Positions 1 through 15,200 of a DNA stretch of 64,000 nt are shown piece by piece (within the stretch, counting starts at the first letter, position 1; every line of letters starts with the position of its first letter). The stretch comes from Puffinus mauretanicus (lineage: Eukaryota > Chordata > Aves > Procellariiformes > Procellariidae). The translations under genes and the position numbers were made by a program. Below the pieces are notes generated by a model. It worked only from the letters and a program-made list of their open reading frames with translations. It was not told where the DNA came from and made no database searches. The stretch is taken from positions 1,115,001 to 1,179,000 of the forward strand of contig JAJKFH010003575.1 of NCBI GenBank assembly GCA_023333565.1, given 5' to 3'.

Positions 1-125
1 ACTTTAAACACTTTCTTTGAAAGACACATAGACCCACACATGCTTTCAAGTACACGATGACAGCTTGGACTCCTGGAGAAGACGTGTTGATTCTGAGAGA
101 AGGAGGTGCTGCTGAGCCAGTCCCT
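1..125 (-). other. DGAT2: DGAT2 3' UTR, start only
   Basis: This is sequence directly downstream of the TGA on the coding strand. No AATAAA or ATTAAA is seen on the minus strand in these 125 bases, so the poly(A) site must lie left of the window. Confidence 0.8.
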
Positions 126-280
126 TCAGTTGACTTCCAAGACCTCAGTCTCTGGCAGACCAAATTTGCTCTTATACTTGTCAAAGAGTTTTATCAGGGA
201 GTCCACGTATATGCTGTGGTAGAAGTCCACTTCCCTCTGGGATGGGTTATCGATTTTGGGGATGGTGATGGGCTCCCCAA
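126..280 (-). CDS. DGAT2: DGAT2 coding exon 8 (terminal)
   Basis: The acceptor at 281-282 is preceded on the coding strand by a pyrimidine-rich stretch (ctttttatcag). The exon supplies the last two bases of a split Val codon, then 50 residues from GEPITIPK to LEVN, and the TGA stop at 126-128. It is 155 nt, the same length as the terminal MOGAT2 exon. Confidence 0.96.
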
Positions 281-3200
281 CTGATAAAAAGAGGGAAAAA
301 TCCACGTTAGGTTGAATGCTCCTGTACAGCCTGGAGATTTGTCCCCTATGGCCACAGCTATGGTCGTTCAGCACATCCACCCTGGCATACCTCAGCTTGC
401 CATTATAGCAGAGGTTTGCCCAATTCCTTCCAGTTTTGCTCTAAAGCACAATCCTCCCACTACCAGGACCCTCATTGCATCTGCAGCGATACCCAGGGCA
501 AGTGTGACACGCGTGACATTTTAGCTACACAAATGCCAGCAGTGCAGTAGAGGCTCTGCACGAGGTGGTTGGGAAGTCCCACTTGCTTCTGTTTACAGCA
601 GGGTGATAAATCCCTCCTCAATTAACAGGAACCAAGACTAAAACCTGCAGTTCTCATGTATTCCCCTATACACACCACAAAAGCAAAGAAGCACTTTTTT
701 CTTTCCCTCAAAGCCTTGCTGCTTTGGGTTGGAAAACTCAAAGACAAATTTTAGGATTGGCTTTAATCAGCTATCAGACAGTATCACACTGCCAGTCCTA
801 GGAGTCGGGGGGGCAGGCTGCTTCTGACTTTAGCCATCCAAGACCAGAAGATTTGGATGGTAGAAGGTTTTCCCCCCTCAAAAGAGCCCACTTGCAAAAC
901 TAGCTAGCAGTAGAGCATGACGGGAGGCTTGCCGCCTCTGGAAGCTATTCTAGTTCATTCTCAGTTGTGCTGGAAGGTTTTATATAGAAGGGAAAACAGA
1001 GTTTTATAGTCAAGACTCCAAGACCAAGTTGAAACAGGGGTATGGCATAGACTCAGGTACGCTACTACCTAGAGAAGCAAATAGCATGTTTATACCAAGA
1101 CCTTACCAACAGTAGTGATGGGCTTGGGGTAAGGTAACAACCCCCAGGTGTTGGAGGAGAAGAGACCACGGCCATGAAAGATGCATGGAGCAAAGCCAAT
1201 GTGCTTCTGGAACTTCTTCTGAACCCATCTTCCCCAGGAACCCTCCTCAAAGATCACCTGCTTGTACACTTCATTCTCCCCAAAGGAGTAGACGGGAACC
1301 AAGTCCGCACTAGAAAGATGGAGAGATGTTAGGACCTCACACCCCTGGTCTGCAGTCAACACTACAGCACCACACCCTTTCAGGCTGCACATTTGCAGAT
1401 TTTACTGGCCAGAGCTTTGTTTGCAGCACAAGGTACCGACATAAGTCAGACAGACTTGACATGATGTAGTAGGTACACTTTTAAGGCATGCAAGAGGAGA
1501 ATTGTACTGGCAATGGGCCCATGAAACACTACCCAGTCAGGCATTGAATATGCTTCCGTATATTCTCATCTCTGATTTTTGATGGACACCCCATTTCAGA
1601 CACATGGGATCTCTGGAGATCACAGGGGCTGCATAGGTGATGCCCCATGCAGGTTACTGACACCTGCCTCTCCTTGCCCTGGAAGCCTCCTGCTGTCTTA
1701 AGCAGCTTCTTACCCCTGTCCCCTGCTCAGGGGCAGAAGACAGAGGAGAGGCTCATGTATCTGATGCTCTCAGTATATATCCATGCAACACAGCAGGACT
1801 GCAGAAAGGAGAATCCATCCAAGACATCAGCTGCGTCAGGGGATGAGAGCACCTTCTATCTGGTAGCAGTACCGCTCTAGCAGTGAGGTTGCCTCTTACC
1901 CATGCCGTAGAGCCAGTTTCACAAATCCTTTCCGGTTTTTCAGCGTCACCGAGTTCTTCCCTGGGGTGCAGTTCAGGGACTCCGCTGCCCCTCCAACCAC
2001 GATGATGATGGCGTTGCCACTGCCGTTCTTGGACAAGATGTAGTCTATGCTGTCACGGTTCACGGGACATATACCTGCATATCCAAGAGACAGACATAAG
2101 GGTCAAGCTGCAAGATTAAGAATAGCCTGGATGATCCTGAAGACACTGGCCACACTTATAGCAAAAAGTTCATGCCTTGATTGCAAGTAGAGTTGTCCAC
2201 CTTCCCTGTGGTCATAGAGGGTTGTGTATATTATCAGGCAACATGTTCCTCAACTAAACAAGCCATTAATAGACCTGGAAGCACTAGACTTGGTCATAGA
2301 CAAACTCCACCAACACCAGATCTCAAAAAGTTGCCTTAACAGCAAAGACTTCAGCAAGGATTTTCTTCTGCTCTTAGTGATGCCAAAGGCAATTGTTTGA
2401 GACATCCTCCCTCCAAGTGAAGGTTGCAGTAGGAGCTGGTTTATCCTTAGCAGGGGAAGCAAAACAATTATGTTATTTTGATGCATGTGAGTCTGAATTT
2501 GACCAGTTCTTCAGGAAAACCAAGTAGTGGAATAGGTCTTCCTTTAGGAGGATGGTTTAGTGATACAAAAAGAATAAATTGGCAAGCCTTCCAGAGGCAG
2601 ATCTATTATGGATTAGTTTGAAAAATAACTTTCCTGAACTAACATGTCAAGCTCTTGCACGGTGAGAGCGCAATCCTTTGCTCTCCTGGGAAGGAAGGGT
2701 GCTCAAGTAAGTCCATACTCTCAGATGAGTGTCTGGGAAGGTCTTTTCGTCTACCCCCCACTGGAAGGGACAGGGCAGCACTCCAGCTTTACAAAGCAAT
2801 CCCTGCCCTAAAGCATCAGGCTCCACTCCAGGGATCTTACCATTCAGCCCAATGAAAGAGGGCCCTTTTAATTTCTACTCTATTGCTCTAAAAATGCTAA
2901 GAAGTTTGATTCTCTACTCCTGAAACTCATGCTTTTATCTACAGTTATTGTCAGAGCTTGCTCATGCCTCACATTTGTGGCCAGGATAAGCCAAGGAGAA
3001 GTGAGATGCCATCATTTACATTCTCATCCACACGTCTGAGCTGCGTTGAGTACTTAAGGTCATTGCACTAGGCAGGGCAGTATTACACAATTTAATTTTA
3101 GAAGCTGATTCTGCACATCTCATGGTAGTCATCACTTAAACCAAGAACTAACTGATGAATGGGTTCCATGGGGCTATAAAGGGGAAATCTGCAAGCCTTC

Positions 3201-6200
3201 ATGTGTATCTGAGCCTCAAGGTCACCACCTAATCCCAGCTCCAGACCACAGGGGAGCAGACCTCACTTGAGACAGACCAGCTGGATTTGCACCAGGGGAG
3301 GTTTAGATTGGACATTAGGAGAAATTTCTTTCCTGAAAGAGTGGTCAGGCCTTGGAACAGGCTGCCCAGGGAAGTGGTGGAGTCCCCATCCCTGGAGGTA
3401 TTTAAAAGATGTGTAGATGAGGCCCTTAGGGACATGGTGTAGTGGGCATGGTGTGTTGGGTTGACGGTTGGACTCGATGATCTTAGAGGTCTTTTCCAAC
3501 CTTACTGATTCTATGATTCCATGAAGATGAAAAACTCATTTCGTTCAGCACAGCTACATCTCTCTCTGACCGTGTTTCCTTCAAAAGGCTCAGGCTGTGC
3601 TTGCTGCTCCAGAGGACAAGACAGAAGCCTTCGTACTTCTCCCATTCTCCACCCCAAGACTCACTGACTACACAGCCCTGGCTAACAGGGCGGCACAGTT
3701 TTATGTTCAGCCATTTCACACTTGTTAGCAGACGGAGATTACGCCTGCTCGCAGCACTGAGCATTGAAATCCTTCCTCCAGGAAATGCACCAAGACAGGC
3801 AGACAAGTGGCAATTGCTAAATTGTGCTCTTTAGCACATTTACACGGTATATAGGATTTTCTGGCCATCTCCTCATGCCTTAGAGGATTCCTACTGTAGC
3901 TGTAATGTCTAGAAGGCTATAAAACATCGTAGTATGCAACAGTTGGTTGTAAACCAGCTAAGTATGTGTATTGGTGTTTTTTTTTTTTTTTGTTGTGCCA
4001 GGATTTCATTTGAAGTGGTTCATCCACAAAACAAAGAGTCCAGGGGACTATCAGCACTTCCCACGCAATGTTAAAGCCTTTGTAGTGACACCCTTAAGTT
4101 CCACTATAGGAAAACAAAGACAAATTATGGCTTTCAGAAAGTTAACTTTGTCCAAGAGATCACACCTGTAGTCTTGCTTAAATCCTAAGCACAGAGGAAG
4201 CAGAATTTCCCACTGATTTAACTGTAATGCTCAGGGATAGCCAGTTGTTGCTAATGTCTACTCCCACCTTCCTTCCAAAAAACAAGAGGGAAGCAGCTCT
4301 GTCTGGCCACAAGATTTGTCTATCAGTCCTCTTGAGTAGATTGAACATGGGTTTTTTAAGATATAGAAAGGCTGACGCTCCATGGAAACTTAAGCAACAC
4401 ATGAACTAAGTTTACAGACACGATAGACTGGAAAGCAGATCCCAACTTCTCATGCACTGTTGTCCTGTGGAATTCCCAAATTATGGGAATTATGGACTTC
4501 ACATAGCAACTTCCATCTGGTGCAGGAAGGCTGACTCTTCCCAGGCAGAGTCAAACGCCTTTTCTGCACCAAATCCAATTAGTTTTCTTCTCCCTCACCA
4601 AATTAAGGCCGTAATCTTGGAAACAGTCAAACCTAGCAAATCAGAGCCAAGTACAGCTACTCCTATCCTCTCCCCAGCCATGAGTCAAGATTCAGCCAAA
4701 ATGCTACGTTAAGATTCCTGTTTTAAAGTCATTTATTGATGAATCTGTTCCAGGAACAGCAAACAGGGTACTGGACTGTTCAATTCATGGTCTTTAAATG
4801 TTACTCCCTCATCTCTACCTAACCGACGGGCATCCTCACTCTGAAAAGGAAGCTCAGGCCATGCAAGAACGCTGTTTCTTGAGGTTGTCAACACTGCTTC
4901 CTCTGCCCAGTCATAACCTACAAGCCCTCCATCATTAAAATACTGGAATCCATTAGAACAGACCTATTCATGTCATTCAGCAAACTTGTATCACTGCCTA
5001 TTCCCTGTAACCCATCTTTTCAGGGAAGGGGCTCTTCTGAACAGCTGAAACTGTGCAATACCCCGGACTCTTTGCTCCTGGCAGGCACCTAAAAATGTGG
5101 TTGGGTGAAGAGGGCATCTGTCATTGCCATAAGACCTAGATGCATGACAGCTCATGTGGTAGTGAGCCCAGGAGCAGAGCTAGCCATGGTATTCACATTT
5201 CAAAGGCTAACGGATACTTTATAGTTTCAGAAATATAAAGGTATATTTCATATATATATGAAAATTTCAATATTTCAATACCTCAGAATGAGATATTCTT
5301 CATCCATCAGTACCTCCTAATGATAACTGGGACAACTTGCTCCCGTGTCTCCATCTTCCTCACCCACGACTACAGATGCCAGATATCTTTACTATGCCTT
5401 TGGACAAGAGTATCCTTGAGCTCAGGATGAATGCCGAGGAGCAGCAGTCCCCGCAGCCCAAACTAGTCACATTTATTTGCAACTTCCTCTTGGCAACTAT
5501 ATGAAAGCAATGTTTGTGTGATGTTACCAGAGAGAAGTGGTTACATGAGCTTCTGCCACAGCTTTTCACTTTAAAGAGGGGAAGACAGCTCAGAGGCAAG
5601 GGCATGAGTAGGAGGAACAAAGTGCTCTTCCACTTACCGCCAGACATTAAGTAGTCCCTCAAAATGGGCATCCTGAAGTTCCCAGCCAGGGTAGCAAGGT
5701 ATGGTCGGATCCCAGGGAATTTCTGGCTGACACCCGTGGCCTCTGTGCTGAAGTTGCAAAAGGCACCCAAGCCCATGATGCCATGGGGATGGTACCCAAA
5801 AATGTAATTCCTGGTGGTCAGCAGATTGTGGGTTTTAACCAGCTAGGAAAGAAAAGAGTGAGCTCACATGAAGACAGATATTTTCAGGTAATAAGAAAAA
5901 AATGGAGAAAAGAAGTCAAAGTCCCCAGCTTTTATCTCTCTTCCCACCAGGGAGAACAGCCTAAGAGCTGGGGTATGGGCTACCCTGGATTTCGGAGAGC
6001 AGCCACTTAGATTTCAGTTCCCCAAGCAGAGGGAGCAGAATAAACAGGCTGATCTTAGACACAAGACGACTGCCAGCCAAGCAGAAATCGGGTTTGGGTT
6101 GCAGTAGCCTGTACCCTTTGTTTCTCTACTCCTCCCAAAGGTATTCTTGCAAGCCTCTTGCCCAAACCAAACAAGTTCTTCATGGCCCTGTAGCCACAGC

Positions 6201-9200
6201 TACGCCTCCTTCCAGGCCCTCTCTCAGCACATTAGTGGCTCACATCCCAGTATGAGGGGGAAACAAAATAAAAATCAGTGTCCCGTAACAGAAGCAAGTT
6301 TACTTAATACCTGAAAAAAGACCCAACCACTTAATATGCCTGCTGGCCACCCTCCAAGAGGGAAAATGGGCAAAAGGGTGGCTTACCGCTGGAAACTATC
6401 CCTCCTTTCAAGAGGTTTTGCTCTGGCTTACATGCCAAAGAGCCAACAAGACACCTCAAGCCATCCACACCAGTGCTCCGATTTCTGCAGGACGTGCTCC
6501 AGGAGCAGTGATCGTATTGGTTTGGGGTTGTGCAATATTCTTAATCATTCACTCATCTGTTTGCACAGCATGGACACTCCAAAGCTGTCTCAGCCATGCA
6601 CAGCGCAACACATGCCCTGGTACCACTGCTGCCAGAGGGTTTTTTTGATGCTGTAAGTAGCAGCATCCCATGCATCAGAGCATCTTCCCTGGCAGTACAC
6701 AAGCGGTCTCAGCAAGTATACAACAGGAGGACTGCTGCATCACCCTCCAGAAGTAGCGATCAAATTTGATTTTTTTCAGGCTGCAATGGTGCCAGTTTTT
6801 GCTGACTGCAACACCCCAGCAGCTCCCAGACTGGGGCAGGACCTATAAGCCCCGACTACACCTTCAACATGAGGTGCTAAACAACTGCACCCCATCCCTC
6901 AAATTGTATACGCAAAGATCACTCTGTGTCAACTCTTATAGGAAAAAACGCAGATTTCCGAGACGTCACATCAGCATTACATACCCCGCTGTCTTGGCCA
7001 AGAAGTGCTTTGGCAGTAAGCAAGTCCGTTTTGTTGAATCATGCTACAGGGAGCTGAAGTGCCATTGCGACACACTGAAGCAGCGTGCCCAGAAATTTGA
7101 TTCCTCCTCCCCACGTTCCCACCACTGTCCCTAGATGAGGCTACAGCACTTGTGCTATTTAAGACAGCAGCTGCAATACAGGCGTCACGCAGCAGCGGGT
7201 TAAGGAATTTAACTACCCCTCTCCACACTTTCCTCTAGCTTCGAGGTCACGTAGGGCTCCAGGAAGCATGCGCAGATCATAGAATTGTTTAGGTTGGAAA
7301 AGACCTTTAAGATCATTGAGCCCAACCATTAACCTAGCACTGCCAAGTCCACCACTAAACCATGTCCCTAAGCACCACATCTACACGTCTTTTAAATACC
7401 TCCAGGGATGGTGACTCCACCACTTCCCTGGGCAGCCTGTTCCAAGGCTTGACAAGCCTTTTGGTGAAGAAATTTTTCCCAATATCCAATCTAAACCTCC
7501 CTTGGCGCAACTTGAGGCCATTTCCCCTTGTCCTGTCACTTGTTACTTAGGAGAAGAGACCAACCCCCACCTCGCTACAACCTCCTTTCAGGGAGTTGTA
7601 GAGCGCGATGAGGTCTCCCCTCAGCCTCCTCTTCTCCAGACTAAAGAACCCCAGTTCCCTCAGCCGCTCCCCATCAGACTTGTGCTCCAGGCCCTTCACC
7701 AGCTTCGTTGCCCTCCTCTGGACATGCTCCAGCACCTCCATGTCCTTCTTGTAGTGAGGGGCCCAGAACTGAACACAGGATTCAAGGTGCGGCCTCACCA
7801 GTGCCGAGCACAGGGGCACGATCACCTCCCTGCTCCTGCTGGCCACACCATTTCTGATACAGGCCAGGATGCCGTTGGCTTTCTTGGCCACCTGGGCACA
7901 CTGCTGGGTCACGTTCAGCCGGCTTTCAACCAGCACCCCCAGGTCCTTTTCCTCCGGGCACTTTCCAGCCACTCTTTCCCAAGCCTCTAGCGTTGCATGG
8001 TTGTGGTTGCAGCTCTGTACAGCCCCATGACCTGTGTCACACCAAGTCACCCTTTCTCCCCTTTCCCTTCTTGCCCAATTAGTAGATGACTTTGCTTTCA
8101 CTCCGCAGGGTGGGAGGGCTGTCCCTTGACCAGTTAGGACAAACAGGGCTCCCAGACTACAGACTGGAAACCACTCTCCAGGAAAGACTGGAGGGGAAAA
8201 AAGCAATTATATGATAAGCAACCCCTCCATCTGTCAGCTCTTGCTCAGTTGTAGGAGAGATTCAAGGCCTGATGGCTACAGACACATGCGGCTTGGTTGG
8301 ACCGGTGGCAGACACTCTTCCTTAGAGCCCTTGTCAGAGCAGGGTGGTGGTTTCCAGGCTCCAAGCTTCATCCTACACCTGCACCAAGCACAGCTGCTTT
8401 AAAAGGAAGCCGGCTGAAACAGAGGGTTTGTCCTTGTCGCTCTGGAGCACGAGGCATTTGTGAGCTGAGCTTGGCAGAGCCACGCATCTGCTCTCATACA
8501 GAAGACATGCCGTTCTCCTGCTGCCAGCCGTGGCAAGCACCCCGCTCCAGCCCCTCCACCACGTGCAAGGACACTCAGTTCCCAGTGGAGCCCATTGCCT
8601 TCATACCTTGTACGAGCCCCAGCCAAGCTGCAGCCTTATCGCTCTGTGTTTGCTTTCCAAGACCTCCCGTCACGGAGGCAGAGGGTTGGTGATACCCACC
8701 CCGCTCACCCATACCACTTGCACAAGTAGCGCGGGAGCAAGGCAAGGGGTATGCAGGGAACCAACTCACCTGCACACCCCACCCGTGGCAAGGCAGAAGG
8801 GGAATATCTGAGCAGCACTGGAAACTCAATCAAATGCTCGCAATAGGGATTTACAGGTCTGAGTCAGGCTGGCATTCATATTTATGTGCTTTTCCCCAGT
8901 TTATCCCATGCAGGCTGCCACAGGTTGTCCCACAACAGATGGGTTCACAGAAGGTGAACATGTCTTCCTCCACCCAAGTCAAGGCAGGGCAACCAAAGAC
9001 TGCCAGGCATCAGACAGGTTTGTGCATTTATCTGCAAGTGGTGCAGGTCTTGGATCTACTAATGCATAAATTCAGCCCAGGGTCTGACCTGCCAACACCA
9101 AAGGCAGAGCCTTCATGTCTCCCTACATTTAATCTAGAAGCAGGAATTTTTGAAGTGCTGTAATCACTTGTTTCTAGTCTCAAGCAAGACTGAAGCTTTC

Positions 9201-12200
9201 CTTAGGAGGCTGATCGCTCACTACTAGCTTTCTTGCACCCTTCCCCTTGACAAGCAAACACTGAGCCGCTGGGCTGCCTTATCAGGTTGGCCTAAGGAAT
9301 TGCTGTAGCTGTCATTTGACAACACTTCTGCAACTCTGCTCTGAACCTCCAACAGGTTTTTCCTTTTGCCTTCAAGGTCTTCTTCAGTCCTTGAAGCCTC
9401 AGTGCTCCCATGAGGAGACAGAGGCAGCATGTCCTTGCTGCATCCCAGCTGGATGATTACAGCGCTGGGACTGAAGCTGGACCTTCACCCCACTGCATTA
9501 AACACGCCTGTTCCCAGCTGCTGTCTGAGACCAAGCCTGTTTCAATGGGAGCAAAGGTCCATCCCTCTGCTCTAGTAATAACAGAGATTTCTTTAAACAG
9601 ATCTAAGCCTGCCTACAGAAGCAATAAAGCAGTAAAAATCTAGTGTTAATATTTGAGTGCCAGATACGCCCAAAGAACAGTATTGCCGATTCTATTTGTA
9701 GGAACAGGATGAGTAGCACATTCAAGTGTGGAGAAAGGGCAGGGTCAAAATGAGTGGTCTAGGTGGGTGCTCAGCCTAGCTGCAAGCTGAGCAGCACAGT
9801 GACCACAGAAGCATGCAGAAAGCAAAAATTAGAGCTCATCTGCAGGATTCAAGCAGCAGTAGTGAGCATACAAGCTTGCAAAACAACCGAACAATTGCAA
9901 TTAGCTGCATCACACCCAGAGGCATTATGGAAGAAATTATTTCACCTTCCCAGCAGTGCAGGCCAGGACCTGAAGACCCCTCTAGGCTCTCAGTATTACC
10001 ACTACACTACATCACACATAGGAAGCCAAAGCCTCCATTTCCATTCTGTAAGTCATCTACAACAACAACTAAGAAGCAGCTTTTCCAGGAAGCCAGCCAA
10101 GCCACAGAGTGCAAGACAAACGCCGCAAAAAAAAGTCACTGTCTTGCAACAGCCCCTGCTCTGGCACGCTGCTGACTCTCCCATCTCAGCAGGAGACTGA
10201 GAACATCTCACAGCACACATCTGAAATGCTCACTGCTTGGCAAAGGTGAGCCAAAGGTCTGCAGTCATTGCTATCTGAAGTGCTATTGCCTATGGAGATA
10301 AGCAGTAGCTGCGCTCACGTGCTCAGGCGATGGATTCTTTACCTAAAGAAGACCTTTAGATTGTGGCAGTCCCAACATGACATCCTCAGATCAGCAGGGT
10401 GTGCTCGGGAGGCTGCTGGGACCTTGCCTGCCTCTGCAGCAGCAGGGTTGAGTCCAGCCAGGCACCCAGCACCATGCTCACCCCTGCAAGAGCTCGGGCT
10501 TTATACCTGGCAGTTCAGCACCAGGATTTAGCTCACTGGAAGCTTCCTCAGCTGCTTCATGCACTGCTTAGCTTAAAGCACTATTTGCAAGGCCAGCCAC
10601 TAAGCAGCAGACAAACTTAAGCTTCTAGTGCCCTAAAATAGCTCATTACTGTCAGAGCAGCTGCATGAAGCCCCAGTGGATGTGGACAACCTCTGCTCAC
10701 GCTGAGGAATTGAGCCAGATTCAGGCTGGTTCCCAAATCCACCTGGTATTACAAAACACGACCTCCAGATACAGGTACAATAGTCCTACTGGTGTTTCAG
10801 GATGGGAGGCACTGCTGACTCAGGTGGAGACCAAGCCTAATCAACATAAATATCAGAGCAGAGCCTGCTTCTCCTGCAGCTACTCTGATAAAGAAAGCCT
10901 GATGCCAGCAGGTAGAGCTGTGGGGGGATGCAGCAGACCTAGCCACAAGTTCTAGCATACAGCTGTGTCAGAGGTCGATCCTGGTGGTGGTTCAGTCTGG
11001 CCAGACCCAGCCTGCGTCCTCAAGATAGAGCCAGGTACAAGGAAACCCTGGCCTTCAGAACTGCAGCCACTGAGGACGTTATACTAAGAGGCCTCCCCTC
11101 CCAAGTTTTTGGTGCTACAAGTGTCACCCACTGGGAGTTGGGTCCCTATTCCTAGGGAGGTGGCCTTAGGGTTTTGGAAAAAAGTCTGCAAAACTGCTTC
11201 CTATTTATTTCCTGGAACAGGAGTAAAGTCTGAGCCAATATCCTGCTGCAGGTGGTACCTAGGGATGCAGGTAGCACAGCTCTGTGTGCAGAGCTTGCAA
11301 AAGCTGAGCTTAGCATTACAAGTGCCACTGGTGAGATTGTCACTGGTGTGATCTGCCCTTGCAGTGCTCAGCGGACGCATGGCACAGGATGAGGTGCAGC
11401 AGATGACTACCCCAACTAACCACGAGCCAGGGAGACAAAGCAAGCTCCGCTAAGCCATCACACAGGCAGCTCAGGATCCAGTCAAGGTGAAGTTTGCAGA
11501 CAGAAGATTTAAAACAGTGGCCACCTCTAGACCAGTCTCCCTCTTGACTGAAGGCAGGTAAAGAGTTTATCTAAGGAGTTCCCGTGCTCTTAGCAAGTTC
11601 AAGCCCAAGCTGTTCTGGTTGGTACCACTCCTCACAGGAGATAATATTCATACCCATAATTGCAGACAACCACCTCTAGCACCTCACAGCCCCATGATGC
11701 CCGTGGCAGGTTTTAACAAACACGCAGCCAGCTGGCTGTTCCCCATAGCAGGTGCAGGAGTTACCCCACGGCTGTCAACCCTCATGTGCTGCCCTTTGCA
11801 CGCCATTTACCAGTGGGCTCTGTAAACCTTGCACCCCCTTAGTGACAAAGGAATCACAGCCATAAGGGGTTCTCGCAAATGGACTGCGGGAACTAGCAAG
11901 TATTTACCTAGAACAGCAGAGTTCAGTTTATTTACCTGATCTCATCTCTAAATCTACTCGAACAACCCACCTGTTTTGACAATCTACAGTGGATCTGTAG
12001 ATCACCATATGGCTGGTGCAGGGCCTATTTCCATGAAGACAGGGGCTAAATATGCCCTCAAAGGAGAGGTGAAACAAGGGGACCAGCCATGACTGGTGAC
12101 CCTCTTGAATCAAGTCCCCAGGAGAAACTAGCCCATTTTAGCTTTCAGCAATATCAAGAAGGCAGGGTTTGTTGCAGTACTAAGGACTTGGTACTAGAGG

Positions 12201-15200
12201 ACAACCCATTTGAGGCCCTTCAACACTCGAGCATGCTCTGTTCTCCATTAGCTATAAGACCTGTGTTGACCAGCCACTTGCAGCCGGTGCAGTTGCAGTG
12301 TATTTTTCCATGTACACCTACATTTGCCAAGAATTACCCGTTAATAGCAGCAAGAATGTGGCAAGAGTGTTCACCAGCAGCATGTTCAGGCACCCTGCGA
12401 GTTCAAGTGACTTTGCAAAGGAGGAATCCAGTCTACGTCACTTTGGCTTCCTACTGGAATTGGATTCCCTACTGCCCTCCGAGGCTGGACTATCGTAGGG
12501 CAGGGTGGTTTATCAAATGCCATGGCAAGGTCCCTCCCTTTTGCTCAGACTGAATAAAACTTGCCAACAGCCTTACATAATAGTCCTTTTAGCTGCGTGT
12601 CCTTCCAAAGAGGATCGAGTTGCCTCCTAGCTGAATTTGGCCCCTGCTCCCTTCCAAGTCCTTCAGCTAATTCTGCAGTCCCCAGAGCAGACTGGCAGCC
12701 CTGTCCTTTGTCTGCAACACGTCTGAGCTAGCAGGGAAAATACAAGCAGAAGGTGAGCAAGCTGGAGAACCGGAGCTATTCCCACTGCTGGAAACCCCCC
12801 TTCCCCAAAGCAGCTAGACTTCAGAGATGATTTCGCAGCTCCCTGTGAAGGGGTAGGACTTCTGGTGCACAGGGTTCCCAGCTATTCTTACCCAACACAC
12901 TGCTGCCCGAGGGGGTAACTGGAAAACAGAGCAAAACCGAGCTAGATTTACAGGAGGGGAACAGAGGTGGGGCTAGGCACAACGCAGGACTGCTGCGGCA
13001 CGAAAGAGAAGTTGGAGAGATGAACAGGGAGCCTTCCTGCTACGGGGCAGATTGCCTCAAGAAGTCTGGTGATGAGACCATCAGAAGCAGCAGCTTCTAC
13101 AAATCGTGATACCATCACTGGTGATGCATTTCAGATTTTATAACCACAGCTGCTCCAAGCAGTAGGATGGCAATGGTAAGTAAGCCGTGTCCTACAGTTC
13201 ACTGTCACGGATAGACTAGTGTGGGTACAACATCATCGCCACAGGGGTTATTACAAGTCAGTCTAAAACAGTGAAGTCCCAATGCACAGAGTTAAACTGT
13301 TACTTACTCTTATTGGAAAATAATCCCTGAAGTACCTCCATATAGCCCAGTTTCTCACCCATTGGGATCTTCTTCCACCTGAAGAGAAAGAAAAATTTTA
13401 AAAATCATGTTTTTAAAGCTCTTTCCACACAGGTGCCCACCAAGAAGTCTCAAGGACTCTAGATAGTTTGCTGTCTCACTAGAGAAATCAACAATTTCAT
13501 TCCTTTAAGTGGGACACCTGCATCTTTCACTAAAATCGGGTGAAACCATCCATGGTCAGGACTTAGGGGTACTTCAAGCTGATTAAGGCCTGACTACAAA
13601 TTCAGGGTAGGATCTTGATAATCTGTTGTAGTTGGGCAATGGGCAATTCAAGCTGGAAACAGCTCCATGTTAAACTCAGATTCATCCTTTGGGAAAGGCC
13701 AAGGTCCTGGATGATTTCAGTGGTCTGGAAGCAATGAGAATTGTGCTAATCTGGCTGTGAAAGGAGTTGCCATCGAAGCTTGTTGCTATTGCTGTAGTGG
13801 GTTCTCAGAGCTGCTTTCTACAGGGTGTTCTCTGAAATAAAGTTTTCTGCTGTATTTGCAGCAACACTGACTCCATAGGGGAGCCACATCTTAATAATCA
13901 CGGCATAATCTGAACCTTGCAGGAGCTGGAGAGGACAGCAAGATCTTGAATCTTTACATAGGTCTTTCTGATCTACAGAAAGAACCCAAGCCTTATAAAT
14001 ATGTTGCTAAAAGCCAGCAGTGGGATGATATTAGTGAATGTTATCTTGTATTACCCTCAGCATCAACAAAACCTGCAGTCAGTGCTTATGCCGAGGGCTG
14101 ACATTTGTATGCTTCACTGAATAATGCTTTTGGTCAGTGATTCAGCCAAGTCCCACTAAGAAGGGAAGTCACCCATTATAAGGAAGTGCTTCTTTGTCCA
14201 AATATGAGGACAGGGACACTTAAACAGGAAGAATCTATTCTGCAATATTTACCTTTCTTTGGTGTATTCCAGTCAAATACCAGCCAGGCTAAATATAGAG
14301 CAGCAATCGCCCAACAATCTGTGCACAGTATGTACATGAGGATTAAAGTGCAAGCAACACCTGGATAGGTCCAAGAAAGAGAAGAAAACAAGGTTGCATC
14401 AGGTTTTGGTCTGCATTTACACTTGCATTAAGAGCCCCTTGCCTTTTGACCCCGCTGTTCTGAAGTCTTAGTCTCAATCTGATGTCATTAATCCTCAATC
14501 AAATCGGATTTAGCTAAAAACCCCTTATGTAGGACTGAGACAGCTTCCTCTAAAGCTACCTGTTTTGAAGTACCTCAACCTCCCCTTGATGGTTTCTCCA
14601 GGTCTCTCTTCTATAATATCTCCAGGTAGGGCAGCTGCTTCACCATGCAAGAGCAATACTTCATGAGCGTCAAGATTTCTTTGTGGCCCACACCCAGGGG
14701 TTTCTTCCACAGCTACACAAATCTTCCACACACTACACCAGCTCTACGCCAGCCATCCCACCAGGGTGCCAGAGAGCCCGCCCGCAAATGATGTTGCCAT
14801 TTTCGCACAAACTAAATTGGGAAGGAACAGCTAGACTTGCTTGACTGACTGCAATCAGCATCTTTCTCCAGTTTAATTATCAACAATACTATGGAGCAGA
14901 GCAACCTGAAGCTCCACATAACAGAAGTACCCAGAGACAAACCATCTTTACTATTTTACTGGTCTAACTTCTTGCCCATCTCTGGTACCACTTGGAAGGA
15001 AACCAAGCCAAGAGGAAGGCACTCCTGTTGCAATCAGTTGCATCAGTTACCAGTTGCTTCTAAGAAATTTCTTCTCTGTGGACATGCCCATGAGTGAGTC
15101 AGGTAAGAGGTTTCTAATTGCTTCAGTCTTATTTGTAAGGTAGACACAGTCACAAACTAAACATCAGTACGTCTTTCTATAGTACATCTCTCCTATGTTT

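Larger units (their letters stand above)
2075..5637 (-). other. DGAT2 intron 5
   Basis: 3.6 kb. It contains a CR1 3' fragment (3283-3520), a 15-base T run (3977-3991) and an 18-bp AT-rich palindrome (5246-5263). The rest shows nothing recognisable. Confidence 0.9.

Noticed and set aside
7547..8206. 219-codon minus-strand open frame as a host gene
   Set aside because: Its recognisable part is CR1 reverse-transcriptase C terminus ([18 protein letters not shown]); the upstream part is intronic DNA read through by chance.
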